A model generated the notes under the pieces. That model did no database searches, was not told the origin of the DNA, and was given only the letters and a program-made list of their open reading frames with translations. Positions 1 through 7,792 of a stretch of DNA of 64,000 nt are shown here, piece by piece. Numbering within the stretch: position 1 is the first letter of the stretch; every line of letters starts with the position of its first letter. The translations under genes and the position numbers were made by a program. This stretch comes from Amycolatopsis acididurans (GTDB lineage: Bacteria; Actinomycetota; Actinomycetes; Mycobacteriales; Pseudonocardiaceae), in assembly GCF_012328925.1 (NCBI RefSeq), contig NZ_JAAXLS010000017.1:62001-126000 (forward strand), read 5' to 3'.

Positions 1-328
1 GCTCTTCGCCGATCTGTTCGGTGACCCGCTCCAGAAACGCCGTGGACAGGCTGCCGTTCGGTTCCGACGGCGTGCCAACACAAATCAGCGACACGTCGGT
101 GGCCGCGATCGCCTCGGCGACGTCCGACGTCGCGCGCAGCGCGCCGGTGCCCACGACCTGCGCGGTCAGCTCACCGATGCGGTCCTCCACCACGGGTGCC
201 TTCCCGTCGCGGACGAGGTCGACCTTCACCGGGTTGACGTCAACCCCGACGACCTCGTGCCCGCGATAGGCCAGGCACGCGGCGGAAACACAGCCGACAT
301 AGCCAAGCCCGAAGACGCTGATTCTCAT
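1..328 (-). CDS. Nucleotide-sugar dehydrogenase (UDP-glucose/GDP-mannose 6-dehydrogenase family), N-terminal part only
   Basis: The gene starts with ATG at 328 and runs off the left edge, so only about 109 residues are visible. The product opens with MRISVFGLGYVGCVSAA, the GxGYVG dinucleotide-binding loop of the UDP-glucose/GDP-mannose dehydrogenase family. The pattern VGVDVNPVKV follows near residue 33, and a CVGTPSEPNGSL segment that precedes the substrate domain lies near residue 85. The family oxidises the C6 hydroxyl of a nucleotide sugar twice with NAD to give the uronic acid used in surface polysaccharides. The visible N-terminus cannot separate the UDP-glucose from the GDP-mannose enzyme, although its wording is closest to AlgD-type proteins. 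The Shine-Dalgarno sequence lies inside the 3' arm of a strong hairpin. Confidence 0.85.
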   Translation of the reverse strand, partial: MRISVFGLGYVGCVSAACLAYRGHEVVGVDVNPVKVDLVRDGKAPVVEDRIGELTAQVVGTGALRATSDVAEAIAATDVSLICVGTPSEPNGSLSTAFLERVTEQIGEE

Positions 329-331
329 GAA

Positions 332-383
332 AAGACTCCCGCCGCATCCGACTGCCTCAAGGGTCGGCCGCGGCGGGAGTCTT
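332..383 (-). terminator. 14-bp hairpin between two minus-strand genes, overlapping the next gene's ribosome binding site
   Basis: Bases 332-345 pair perfectly with 370-383, leaving a 24-nt loop. Read on the minus strand, the hairpin follows the stop of the F420-type oxidoreductase gene and ends in a short T run, so it can act as its terminator. The 3' arm also carries GGGAG, the Shine-Dalgarno of the nucleotide-sugar dehydrogenase, whose ATG begins four bases further on. The same hairpin could therefore hide that ribosome binding site. Confidence 0.6.
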
Positions 384-429
384 GTTACACGGAACCGTTT
401 CGTGAAGAACCGTCGATTCGGCTCCGGAC

Positions 430-1302
430 TTAGTAACCGGCCGCCTCGGGAATGATGTCCTTGGCGAAGATGTCGAGCAGCTTCAGGTCCGGCATTCCTG
501 GCACCACGCCAATAGCGGCGTCGACGCCGAGCCCCGCCAGCCGGCGCAGCTCGGTCTTGAGCTCGTCGGCCTTCTCGCCGTTCGAACCCACGTCGAGAAT
601 GTGGTAGACCGTTTTGGTGATGTCGTCGTAGTCACGGCCCTCGGCCGCACAGTGCTGCCGCAGCACATCCAGTTTGCGTTCGAGGTCCGGGCCGTTGAAG
701 ATGTTGCACGCGTCGCCGTATTTCGCGACGAACCGCAGTGTTTTCTTTTCCCCGGAACCGCCGACCATGATGGGCGGGTGCGGTTTGGAAAGCGCTTGCG
801 GAACGTTCATCAGCCGTTCCGCGTGAATGTAGTCGCCCTCGAATGGGCCGTCGTCGTCCGACCACATCCGCAGGACGTACCGCAGCGCCTCTTCGAGCAT
901 TTCGAAGCGTTCCTTCGTGGGCGGGAACGGGAAGCCGAGCCCGCGCGACTCCTCCTCGTTCCAGCCGGCGCCGATCCCGAGCACCGCCCGTCCACCGGAC
1001 AGCACGTCCAGCGTGGTCACGGCCTTGGCCAGCACGCCGGGCTGGCGGTAGATCACGCCGGTGATGACGGTCAGCAGCTTCGCGCGCTCGGTGTGCGCGG
1101 CGAGATAACCGAGCGTGGTGTAGGCCTCCAGCATGTCATTCTCGACCGGGCCGACCGCCGGAATCTGGAAGAAGTGATCCATCACGCCGAGGTATTCGAA
1201 ACCGGCCTCGTCCGCGGCGCGCGCGACCCCGGCGAGTTCGGAGCCGAGTTTCGCGGGGCCGTTCGGCCAGGTGAAGTCGGGAATTTGTAGTCCGAGTTTC
1301 AT
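430..1302 (-). CDS. LLM-class F420-dependent oxidoreductase
   Basis: The product of about 290 residues has the luciferase-like monooxygenase TIM-barrel layout: MKLGLQIPDF at the N-terminus, MDHFFQI near residue 41, GVIYRQPGVLAKAVTTLDVLSGGR near 83-105, and the GIGAGW turn at 109-114. In actinomycetes this subfamily mostly uses coenzyme F420 rather than FMN; no residue seen here proves which. The substrate is unknown. An in-frame TTG lies nine bases upstream (1311), but the ATG at 1302 matches the usual family N-terminus and is preferred. It stands alone and is followed by the hairpin at 332-383. Confidence 0.82.
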   Translation of the reverse strand: MKLGLQIPDFTWPNGPAKLGSELAGVARAADEAGFEYLGVMDHFFQIPAVGPVENDMLEAYTTLGYLAAHTERAKLLTVITGVIYRQPGVLAKAVTTLDVLSGGRAVLGIGAGWNEEESRGLGFPFPPTKERFEMLEEALRYVLRMWSDDDGPFEGDYIHAERLMNVPQALSKPHPPIMVGGSGEKKTLRFVAKYGDACNIFNGPDLERKLDVLRQHCAAEGRDYDDITKTVYHILDVGSNGEKADELKTELRRLAGLGVDAAIGVVPGMPDLKLLDIFAKDIIPEAAGY

Positions 1303-1336
1303 GTAACCCAACCCTATACCCGGAGTAACTCCAGGC

Positions 1337-2266
1337 TCAGAAATCCGTAATCACGTGCAGCAAATCGTGCACCGGATCGGTGACGTAAACCGTTCCGGTG
1401 CGCTGGTGCACCGCGACCTGACCGGGATTGATGCCGAGCGAGAGCTCACCGGTGATCGCGCCCGTGGCGCCGTCGATCTTCACGATCCCGTCCGGTCCGC
1501 CGTTGGTGTACACCGTATGGCTCGCCTGGTGCACCGCGACCGAGGAGGCCTCGCTGCGCAGCAGGATCGTCGCGCGTTCGGTCCGCGAGTCACCGTCGAC
1601 CACCGACAGATGGTGGATGCCCGAGTTCGCCACGTACACCGTGTTGCTCGCTTCGTGCACCGCTAAACCCGTGGGCGCCTTGCCGACCGGCACGCTCGCG
1701 GTGAACTTGCCCGAGGCGAGGTCGAGCACCTCGACGGTGTTTGTGGCGGGGCTGGTGAGGTAGCCCACCTGCGGGCCGGGGTTCACGCACATGGCTTCGA
1801 AACCCCTGACCGGACTGCTCAGCACGGCGTCGACGACGCTGGCGACGGTGTCGACCACGGCGACACAGCCCGCGGACGCGCTGCCGACGTAGAGCTTGCC
1901 GGTCTCGGCGTCCACGGCCGGTGCGGTGGCGCCGGGACCGCACGGCACCATGCTTCGCGGGTCGCCATTGGCTTCGAGCACCGCGACGGTGCCCGCCCCG
2001 CGGTTCGTGACGTACACCCGGCCGGTGGACTCGTCGACCGCCACGTTGCCGGCCTGTCCGACCTGGACGTCGCGCTCGTTCAGGATGGTCAGAGTGCCGT
2101 CGTCGCCGGCGACGTAGACGCCGCCGGTGGCGGAGTTCACCACCACCGCGCCGGGACCGCGGCAGACCTCCACGGCCGAGGCCTTCGGCGACGCCGACGC
2201 GGGTGCGGCCGATGCCAGTCCCAGGCCCGCTACCAGCACGAACAGCCCACGACGATTTACGATCAC
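1337..2266 (-). CDS. Secreted YVTN/YncE-type beta-propeller protein
   Basis: The 309-residue product starts with GTG at 2266 behind AGGAGGG. The first 25 residues form a signal peptide: positive residues, the hydrophobic core LFVLVAGLGLASAA, and an ASA cleavage site. The rest is built of short repeats with VYVAGDD, VYVTNRG, LYVGSAS, VYVANSG and VYVTDPV strands about 40 residues apart. This is the blade pattern of YVTN/YncE-like propellers, which are secreted or surface proteins of mostly unknown role. Nothing shows an enzyme active site. It is transcribed divergently from htpX. Confidence 0.78.
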   Translation of the reverse strand: MIVNRRGLFVLVAGLGLASAAPASASPKASAVEVCRGPGAVVVNSATGGVYVAGDDGTLTILNERDVQVGQAGNVAVDESTGRVYVTNRGAGTVAVLEANGDPRSMVPCGPGATAPAVDAETGKLYVGSASAGCVAVVDTVASVVDAVLSSPVRGFEAMCVNPGPQVGYLTSPATNTVEVLDLASGKFTASVPVGKAPTGLAVHEASNTVYVANSGIHHLSVVDGDSRTERATILLRSEASSVAVHQASHTVYTNGGPDGIVKIDGATGAITGELSLGINPGQVAVHQRTGTVYVTDPVHDLLHVITDF

Positions 2267-2411
2267 CGCACCCTCCTGGCCAAACCCTAACTCGCTTGGC
2301 AGTGTGATGTTGGTCCAAATGGAGGGATGAGAAACACGACAGGTGGAACTTTCACGTTCCGCCTGCGCGTTTTACTGATCGAGGCGACGCGGAAAGGGAG
2401 GCGCAGGGCAC

Positions 2412-3275
2412 GTGCACAAGCACCAGAACGGGCTCAAGACCGCGCTGCTGCTCGGCCTGCTGAGTGCCATCATCATCGCGATCAGCTCGCTGTTCGGGCG
2501 CGGCGCGCTGCTGATCGGGCTCGTGCTCGCGCTCGGAATGAACGCCTACGCGTACTTCAATTCGGACAAACTCGCGTTGCGGGCCATGCGCGCGCGGCCG
2601 GTTTCCGAGCCGGAGCAGCCCGCGATGTACCGGATCGTGCGCGAGCTGGCGACCTCGGCGCGCCAGCCGATGCCCGCGCTGTACGTGAGCCCCACCGCCG
2701 CCCCCAACGCGTTCGCGACCGGCCGGAATCCCCGGCACGCCGCGGTTTGCTGCACCACCGGAATCCTGGACCTGCTCGACGAGCGGGAGTTGCGCGCCGT
2801 GCTCGGGCACGAGCTGTCGCACGTGTACAACCGCGACATCCTGATTTCCTGTGTCGCCGGCGCGCTGGCGAGCATGATCAGCGTGCTGGCCAACCTGGCA
2901 CTGTTCTTCGGCGGCAACGATCGTGAGGGCGGCAACCCGCTCGTCGCGCTGTTGCTCGTGCTGGTCGGCCCCATCGCGGCGGCGGTCATCAGGATGGGCG
3001 TCAGCCGTTCGCGGGAATATCAGGCCGATGCGTCGGGCGCGCAGCTGACCGGCGATCCGCTCGCGCTGGCCTCGGCCCTGCGGAAACTGGAGATGGGCAC
3101 GCGGCGCGCCCCGCTCGTACCGGAGCCGAAGCTGGTCTCGCAGTCGCACCTGATGATCGCGAACCCGTTCCGCCCCGGCGAGTCGTTCTCGCGGCTGTTC
3201 TCGACCCACCCCCCGATCGAGGACCGCATCGCGCGTCTGGAGGAAATGGCGCGGCGGCGCGGTTTCCAGCCCTAG
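2412..3275 (+). CDS. htpX: Membrane zinc metalloprotease HtpX (M48)
   Basis: The 287-residue M48 peptidase starts with GTG at 2412 behind GGGAGG. Two N-terminal membrane helices (about 10-27 and 32-48) precede the zinc site HELSH at 133-137. Further helices at about 148-166 and 176-194 follow, and then the third zinc ligand, Glu202, in SREYQAD. HtpX degrades misfolded membrane proteins in the cytoplasmic membrane and is usually stress-induced. Length and motif order are normal. Its stop codon shares CTAG with the stop of the convergent rmlA gene. Confidence 0.93.
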   Translation: MHKHQNGLKTALLLGLLSAIIIAISSLFGRGALLIGLVLALGMNAYAYFNSDKLALRAMRARPVSEPEQPAMYRIVRELATSARQPMPALYVSPTAAPNAFATGRNPRHAAVCCTTGILDLLDERELRAVLGHELSHVYNRDILISCVAGALASMISVLANLALFFGGNDREGGNPLVALLLVLVGPIAAAVIRMGVSRSREYQADASGAQLTGDPLALASALRKLEMGTRRAPLVPEPKLVSQSHLMIANPFRPGESFSRLFSTHPPIEDRIARLEEMARRRGFQP

Positions 3276-4153
3276 CTTCCCGCGCCCGCCGAACGGGCCA
3301 CCGCGACCACGTAGTCGCCGTAACCGGACTTCGAGATCTTCTGCCCCAGCGCGAGGCATTCGTCCGGTGTGATGTAGCCCATCCGCAGCGCGACCTCCTC
3401 GAGGCACGCGATCCGCACGCCGGTGCGGTGCTCCAGCACCTGCACGAACTGCCCGGCCTCGAGCAGGGAGTCGTGCGTCCCGGTGTCCAGCCACGCGAAA
3501 CCGCGCCCCAGATCGACCAGCTTCGCCCGGCCCTGCTCCAGATAGGTCAGGTTGACGTCGGTGATCTCCAGCTCGCCGCGCGCCGAAGGGGTGAGGCCGC
3601 GGGCGATCTCGACCACCTGGTTGTCGTAGAAATACAGCCCCGTGATCGCCTTGTTGGACTTCGGGTTCGGCGGTTTCTCCTCGATCGACACCAGTCTGCC
3701 GGTTCCGTCGGTCTCGCCGACGCCGTAGCGCTGCGCGTCCTTCACCGGATACCCGAACAGCACACAGCCATCCAAAGAGGACACTTCGTCCTGCATCCGG
3801 CTGGAGAATCCCTGGCCGTAGAAGATGTTGTCGCCGAGCACGAGCGCGACCGAATCGTCGCCGATGAAATCCGCGCCGATCACGAAGGCTTCGGCGAGCC
3901 CGTTGGGGCTGGGCTGTTCGGCATAGCTGAAGCTCACCCCGAACTGATCGCCCGACCCGAGTAATCGCTCGAAGTTCGGCAGGTCCGAAGGCGTCGAGAT
4001 GATCAGGATCTCCCGGATTCCGGCGAGCATCAGCACCGAGAGCGGGTAGTAGATCATCGGCTTGTCGTAGACCGGCAGCAGCTGCTTGGACACCGCCTGG
4101 GTGATCGGATGCAGCCGCGTTCCGCTGCCGCCCGCCAGCACGATGCCCTTCAT
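3272..4153 (-). CDS. rmlA: Glucose-1-phosphate thymidylyltransferase
   Basis: This enzyme joins glucose-1-phosphate to dTTP to give dTDP-glucose, the first step of dTDP-rhamnose and deoxysugar synthesis. The N-terminus MKGIVLAGGSGTRLHP contains the nucleotide-binding GGSGTRL loop, and SKQLLPVYDKPMIYYPL follows. LGDNIFYGQG near residue 108 and EEKPPNPKSNKAITGLYFYD near 160 are also typical. At 293 residues it matches the short RmlA type. The ATG at 4153 fits the family start; a longer reading from 4207 lacks support. The other rml genes are not in the window. Confidence 0.95.
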   Translation of the reverse strand: MKGIVLAGGSGTRLHPITQAVSKQLLPVYDKPMIYYPLSVLMLAGIREILIISTPSDLPNFERLLGSGDQFGVSFSYAEQPSPNGLAEAFVIGADFIGDDSVALVLGDNIFYGQGFSSRMQDEVSSLDGCVLFGYPVKDAQRYGVGETDGTGRLVSIEEKPPNPKSNKAITGLYFYDNQVVEIARGLTPSARGELEITDVNLTYLEQGRAKLVDLGRGFAWLDTGTHDSLLEAGQFVQVLEHRTGVRIACLEEVALRMGYITPDECLALGQKISKSGYGDYVVAVARSAGAGS

Positions 4154-4208
4154 CAAGGTCCCCCTTGTCCGGTTCAGCCGTTCGGGGGTCCACTTTAGCG
4201 CCCCCATT

Positions 4209-4231
4209 TACATACGTACGGCATGTATGTA
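4209..4231. promoter_or_regulatory. TetR-type operator-like palindrome upstream of the hydrolase-TetR operon
   Basis: TACATAC at 4209-4215 is mirrored by GTATGTA at 4225-4231 around a nine-base centre. Half-sites TACATAC and GTATGTA are those of AcrR-type operators. The site ends about 10 bases before the hydrolase start codon, and a TetR regulator is the second gene of that operon, so autoregulation is a reasonable inference. It also sits upstream of rmlA, about 55 bases from its start. Confidence 0.5.
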
Positions 4232-4241
4232 TGTTCGAGGC

Positions 4242-5099
4242 ATGACGAACCTAGGGCAAGAGCACCGCGTCACGCTGCCGCAGGGCGAGGTGCGCTACTA
4301 CGAAAGCGGCTCCGGGCAGACCGTGGTCTTCGTGCACGGCGTCTTCACCAACGCGCTGCTCTGGCGCAAGGTCGTGCCGGACATCGCCGCCGCGGGCTTC
4401 CGCTGCATCACCCCCGACTGGCCGCTCGGCGCGCACGAGATCCCGATGCACCCGGACGCCGACCTGACCCCCGCGGGCGCGGCCGACGTGATCGCCGACT
4501 TCCTCGAAGCGCTCGACCTGCGCGACGTGGTCCTGGTCGGCAACGACACCGGCGGCGCGCTCAGCCAGATCATGTTGTCGCGCCGCCCCGAACGGGTCGC
4601 CCGTGTGGTGTTGTTGCCTTCGGACAGCTTCGAGTACTTCTTCCCGCCGATCTTCCGGCCGCTGCCCAAGTTCGTGCGGCTCCCCGGTGCGATGCCCCTG
4701 CTCGCCCGGTTGTTGCAGGTCAAGGCACTGCATCGGCTGCCCGTGCTGTTCGGCTGGGTGACCAAGCGTCCGGTGCCGCCGGAGATCGCCGACGCCTACT
4801 TCACGCCGTTGCTCCGCTCCGCCGGTGTCCGTCGTGACGTGCGCAAACTCCTGCGCGCGGTGGACTCGAAGTACACCCTCGAAGCGGCCGAGAAGCTGCG
4901 GGGGTTCGACCGCCCGGTGCTGCTGCTGTGGGCGAGCGAGGACAAGCTGTTCCCGATCCGCCTCGCCCAGCGCCTGGCCGCCCTGCTCCCGGACGCGCGG
5001 CTGGTCGAGGTCGCCGACGCGTACACGTTCATCCCCGAGGACAAGCCGGAGGCCGTGGTACGGCACGTCGTGGAGTTCGCAGGCGCCATGGCAGATTAG
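4242..5099 (+). CDS. Alpha/beta hydrolase with an aspartate nucleophile (epoxide hydrolase / haloalkane dehalogenase type)
   Basis: The 285-residue alpha/beta-hydrolase has its oxyanion HG motif in VVFVHGVF (about 28-35). The nucleophile elbow reads VGNDTGG (99-105), so the nucleophile is Asp102 rather than serine. Aspartate at this position is typical of epoxide hydrolases and haloalkane dehalogenases. Other landmarks are a cap region after about residue 130 and LLWASEDKLFP near 225, which holds the acid. The ATG at 4242 is chosen because an upstream extension would run through the operator-like palindrome. The gene is five bases from the next, a TetR regulator, suggesting a self-regulated pair. 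Its substrate is unknown. Confidence 0.8.
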   Translation: MTNLGQEHRVTLPQGEVRYYESGSGQTVVFVHGVFTNALLWRKVVPDIAAAGFRCITPDWPLGAHEIPMHPDADLTPAGAADVIADFLEALDLRDVVLVGNDTGGALSQIMLSRRPERVARVVLLPSDSFEYFFPPIFRPLPKFVRLPGAMPLLARLLQVKALHRLPVLFGWVTKRPVPPEIADAYFTPLLRSAGVRRDVRKLLRAVDSKYTLEAAEKLRGFDRPVLLLWASEDKLFPIRLAQRLAALLPDARLVEVADAYTFIPEDKPEAVVRHVVEFAGAMAD

Positions 5100-5104
5100 G
5101 TGCC

Positions 5105-5704
5105 GTGCGACGCACCCAGCAGGACCGTTCCAACAGCACCAAGGCGGCACTCGTCGCCGCGGGCCGCGAACTGTTCGCCGCTCGCGGGTACCAGGCCGTC
5201 CCGGCCGACGAGATCGTGCGCGCCGCGGGTGTCACCCGTGGCGCGCTCTACCATCACTACTCCGACAAGCAGGGCCTGTTCCGTGCCGTAGCCGAGGAAC
5301 TGGAACGCGAGCTGACCGAGGAGGTCGCCGCCGCACTGGCGAACACCGACGAGCCGCTCGTCGCGATGGTCACGGCGCTGGGCGTGTTCCTCGACGCATG
5401 CCTGCGCGAGGACGTGCGGCAGATCTCGCTCACCGACGCCCCCGCGGTGCTCGGCTGGGGCGTGTGGCGGGAGATCGAGGCGGAGTACGGGCTGGGACTG
5501 CTGGTCGACGCGCTGGGCCGCTTCATGGATGCCGGGCTGCTGGTGCCGCAGCCCGTGCGGGCGCTGGCGCAGCTCGTGCTGAGCACGGTCATGGAAGCGG
5601 CGCGGATGATCGCGGAGTCGGAGGACCCGGCGGCCACCCGCGCCGAGGTCGAACAGGTGCTCGGCGTGTGGTTCTTCGCGCTGCTGCGGAATACCGATGG
5701 GTGA
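5105..5704 (+). CDS. TetR-family transcriptional regulator
   Basis: The 199-residue regulator starts with GTG at 5105, five bases after the hydrolase stop. Residues 14-60 form the TetR DNA-binding domain: KAALVAAGRELFAARGYQA, then the helix-turn-helix in VPADEIVRAAGVTRGALYHHY, and SDKQGLF. The C-terminal part is the helical ligand-binding and dimerisation domain, where GWGVWREIEAEYGLGLLVDAL stands out. The start avoids a longer reading that lies inside the hydrolase gene. The palindrome at 4209-4231 is the likely binding site. The ligand is not known, but a hydrolase substrate or product is plausible. Confidence 0.9.
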   Translation: MRRTQQDRSNSTKAALVAAGRELFAARGYQAVPADEIVRAAGVTRGALYHHYSDKQGLFRAVAEELERELTEEVAAALANTDEPLVAMVTALGVFLDACLREDVRQISLTDAPAVLGWGVWREIEAEYGLGLLVDALGRFMDAGLLVPQPVRALAQLVLSTVMEAARMIAESEDPAATRAEVEQVLGVWFFALLRNTDG

Positions 5705-5722
5705 GCGCACGTTCGCCTGATC

Positions 5723-6367
5723 GTGCGAGTCGACGTCTGGTCCGATGTGGTCTGCCCGTGGTGCTACCTGGGCAAGCGGCGGTTCGAGCGGGCGCTGGCC
5801 GGGTTCACGCACCGCGACGAGGTGGAGGTCGTCTACCACTCGTTCGAACTGGATCCGCGGATGCCGCGCGGCGAGGCCGTGCCGAAGGTGCCGCTGCTGG
5901 CGAAGAAGTTCGGCAAGGGCGAGGCCGAGGTGCACGCCATGGAGGCGCGGCTCGCGCGGCTCGCCGCCGAGGACGGGCTCGAGTACAACCTGGAAGACAG
6001 CGTCATCGGCAACACCTTCGACGCGCACCGGCTGCTGCACCTGGCGCGGGAGCGGGGCCTGCAGGCGGAGGTGACGGAACGGTTCTTCAGCGCGTACTTC
6101 ACCGAGCGGCGGTCGGTCTTCGACGAGGAGTCGTTGGTGTCCGTCGCGACCGATGCCGGTCTGGACGCCGACGACGTACGGCGCGTGCTGAAGAGCGACG
6201 AGTACGCCGACGACGTGCGTGCCGATGTGGCCCGGGCACGCGAACTGGGTGTCAACGGCGTGCCGTTCTTCGTGCTCGACGACCGCTACGGCGTGTCCGG
6301 CGCGCAGTCGATCGAGACGTTCGAGGCCGCGTTGCGGCAGGCCTACGCCGGGCCTTTGCCGAAGTAG
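5723..6367 (+). CDS. DsbA-family oxidoreductase (FrnE-like)
   Basis: The 214-residue protein has a thioredoxin fold of the DsbA/2-hydroxychromene-2-carboxylate isomerase group. The N-terminus MRVDVWSDVVCPWCYLGKRRFE carries the CPWC redox motif at residues 11-14. A helical insert follows, and the C-terminal cis-proline loop reads NGVPFFVLDDRYGVSGAQS. FrnE-type proteins are cytoplasmic, with no signal peptide, as here; they act in thiol-disulfide exchange or oxidative-stress tolerance. The GTG start lies 18 bases after the TetR stop, so the three genes probably form one operon. The 3' end overlaps the convergent sialidase-like gene by 25 bases. Confidence 0.88.
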   Translation: MRVDVWSDVVCPWCYLGKRRFERALAGFTHRDEVEVVYHSFELDPRMPRGEAVPKVPLLAKKFGKGEAEVHAMEARLARLAAEDGLEYNLEDSVIGNTFDAHRLLHLARERGLQAEVTERFFSAYFTERRSVFDEESLVSVATDAGLDADDVRRVLKSDEYADDVRADVARARELGVNGVPFFVLDDRYGVSGAQSIETFEAALRQAYAGPLPK

Positions 6368-7461
6368 GTCGTGCACACACCGTTGTCGTAGTCGGCGGCG
6401 ATCTCCAGCACGTTGCGGCCGTCGTCCACGGGCAGCAGCGCCGAGCTGTAGTTGGGGCACCAGTTGTTGTAGGCCTTGGGAACCTGCACCGGTGCGGGGC
6501 GCTCGTACCAGTCGCCCGCGCCGAGGTTGTCGTTGGCCAGCAGCATCTGCCCGTTGCCCGGCAGCGGTTTGCCCTTGCGGTCGGTGTAGAGCTGGCCGAC
6601 CATGACCAGCCGGTTGCCGGGGAACAGGGTGACCGTCTGCGCGTGCTGGAAGTAGGCGCCGCTGGCTGTGGTGACGCGGGTGCCGGGGTCGCCCGGCGAG
6701 CCGAAGTTCGCGCCGTCGGGGGAGATCTTGAAGTACGGGTCGCAGTAGCGGTCGCCGTAGTTGCAGATCTCGTAGGCGAAGTAGTAGCGGCCGTCGGGCA
6801 GGCGGCGAACGATCGGCATGCCGGGGCGGACGCGGCTGGGCGGGATGGCCATGGTGATCTGCTTCGTGCCCCAGTTGATCCCGTCGGTGGAGCCGACGCG
6901 GGTGAGCACCTGGGCGAAGCGAGGTGCCTCGGTCTCGTCGGCGTAGTGCACCCACAGCGTGCCGCCCGCGTCGACGGTGATCTCGGGTTCCCAGACGCCG
7001 TCGGTGTTGTGGGAGCGGGCCGCCTCGGACAGGAACGACCAGTGGCGGCCGCCGTCGCGGCTGGCGTAGAGCTTGATGCCCACGCGGCGGTTGGGGCCGG
7101 CGTCCTGGCCGTAGCTGGCGGCCCAGAGCAGCGTGCCGGCGCGGAGCCTGCCGACGCGCTGGGGGAGTTCGTAGAGGGTGCCGCAGCACTCGCCGGGTTC
7201 GGGGTCGCGGATCTCGCCGATCTTGCGGAAGCTGCGTCCCTCGTCGGTGCTCTCGAAGATCGGCGCGAACGCACCCTGCGCGTCCCAACTGGACACCGTC
7301 GCGACGATGCGATTCTTGTAGGCGCCGTACTCGAGGCGGACCAGGCGGGGGTAGGCCCCGGTGATCAGGCGCGTCCCGGTGGCTGCCTCCGCGGCGGGGG
7401 CGACGGCTGTGACCAGCACGAAGACCAGCAGGGGTGCGAGAACCTTGGCCCAGCGGCGCAT
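6343..7461 (-). CDS. Secreted sialidase-like BNR-repeat protein
   Basis: The 372-residue product has a Sec signal peptide (MRRWAKVLAPLLVFVLVTAV, cleavage near AEA-AT at 26). It then has a beta-propeller with Asp-box (BNR) repeats: STDEGRSFRK at 71-80 and SRDGGRHWSFLS, which fit SxDxGxxW/F. YPRLVRLEYG near 37 resembles the FRIP-like strand of sialidases. The fold is that of exo-alpha-sialidases and related glycosidases. A full arginine triad was not confirmed, so activity on sialic acid is not established. ATG at 7461 follows AAGGAGG. Confidence 0.75.
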   Translation of the reverse strand: MRRWAKVLAPLLVFVLVTAVAPAAEAATGTRLITGAYPRLVRLEYGAYKNRIVATVSSWDAQGAFAPIFESTDEGRSFRKIGEIRDPEPGECCGTLYELPQRVGRLRAGTLLWAASYGQDAGPNRRVGIKLYASRDGGRHWSFLSEAARSHNTDGVWEPEITVDAGGTLWVHYADETEAPRFAQVLTRVGSTDGINWGTKQITMAIPPSRVRPGMPIVRRLPDGRYYFAYEICNYGDRYCDPYFKISPDGANFGSPGDPGTRVTTASGAYFQHAQTVTLFPGNRLVMVGQLYTDRKGKPLPGNGQMLLANDNLGAGDWYERPAPVQVPKAYNNWCPNYSSALLPVDDGRNVLEIAADYDNGVCTTYFGKGPA

Positions 7462-7534
7462 ACCCGGCGTCCTCCTTCGAGTCGAGCACGCGCATTAGAC
7501 CACGTGTGGATCTTGGCGCCCATTCGAAACCGGG

Positions 7535-7744
7535 TCAGTCCACCCGGCGCTCGAAGGTGATGAGCAACCCCTCGACCCCACCCGGCCCGACGCGGCCCTT
7601 CACATCGGCGCCGGTGATCGCCTTGAGCCGCCAGCCGTCCGCGGCCTCGTCGTTGAGGATCTTCTCCAGCTTCGCCCCGGACATCTTGCCGCCGATGAGG
7701 CCCTCGCGCAGCTGGATGACCCGGTACTCGTAGCGCTCACTCAT
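7535..7744 (-). CDS. Small DUF4177-type protein
   Basis: The 69-residue protein begins MSERYEYRVIQLREGLIGGK and contains LEKILNDEAADGWRLKAITGADV. This is the layout of the DUF4177 family: a beta-strand with YEYRV, then a helix and the AxGWxLK element. The family has no known function. The gene is single, lies between the sialidase-like gene and the YajQ gene on the same strand, and shows the normal codon bias of the region, so it is likely real. Confidence 0.75.
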   Translation of the reverse strand: MSERYEYRVIQLREGLIGGKMSGAKLEKILNDEAADGWRLKAITGADVKGRVGPGGVEGLLITFERRVD

Positions 7745-7792
7745 GCCGTCGATGATCGCGACCGGAGCGTGGAGCGGGCAAGCGCGCGGTGG

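Noticed and set aside
5096..7495. A 799-codon open frame on the minus strand
   Set aside because: It crosses several recognised genes on both strands and has no domain; it is a frame shadow.
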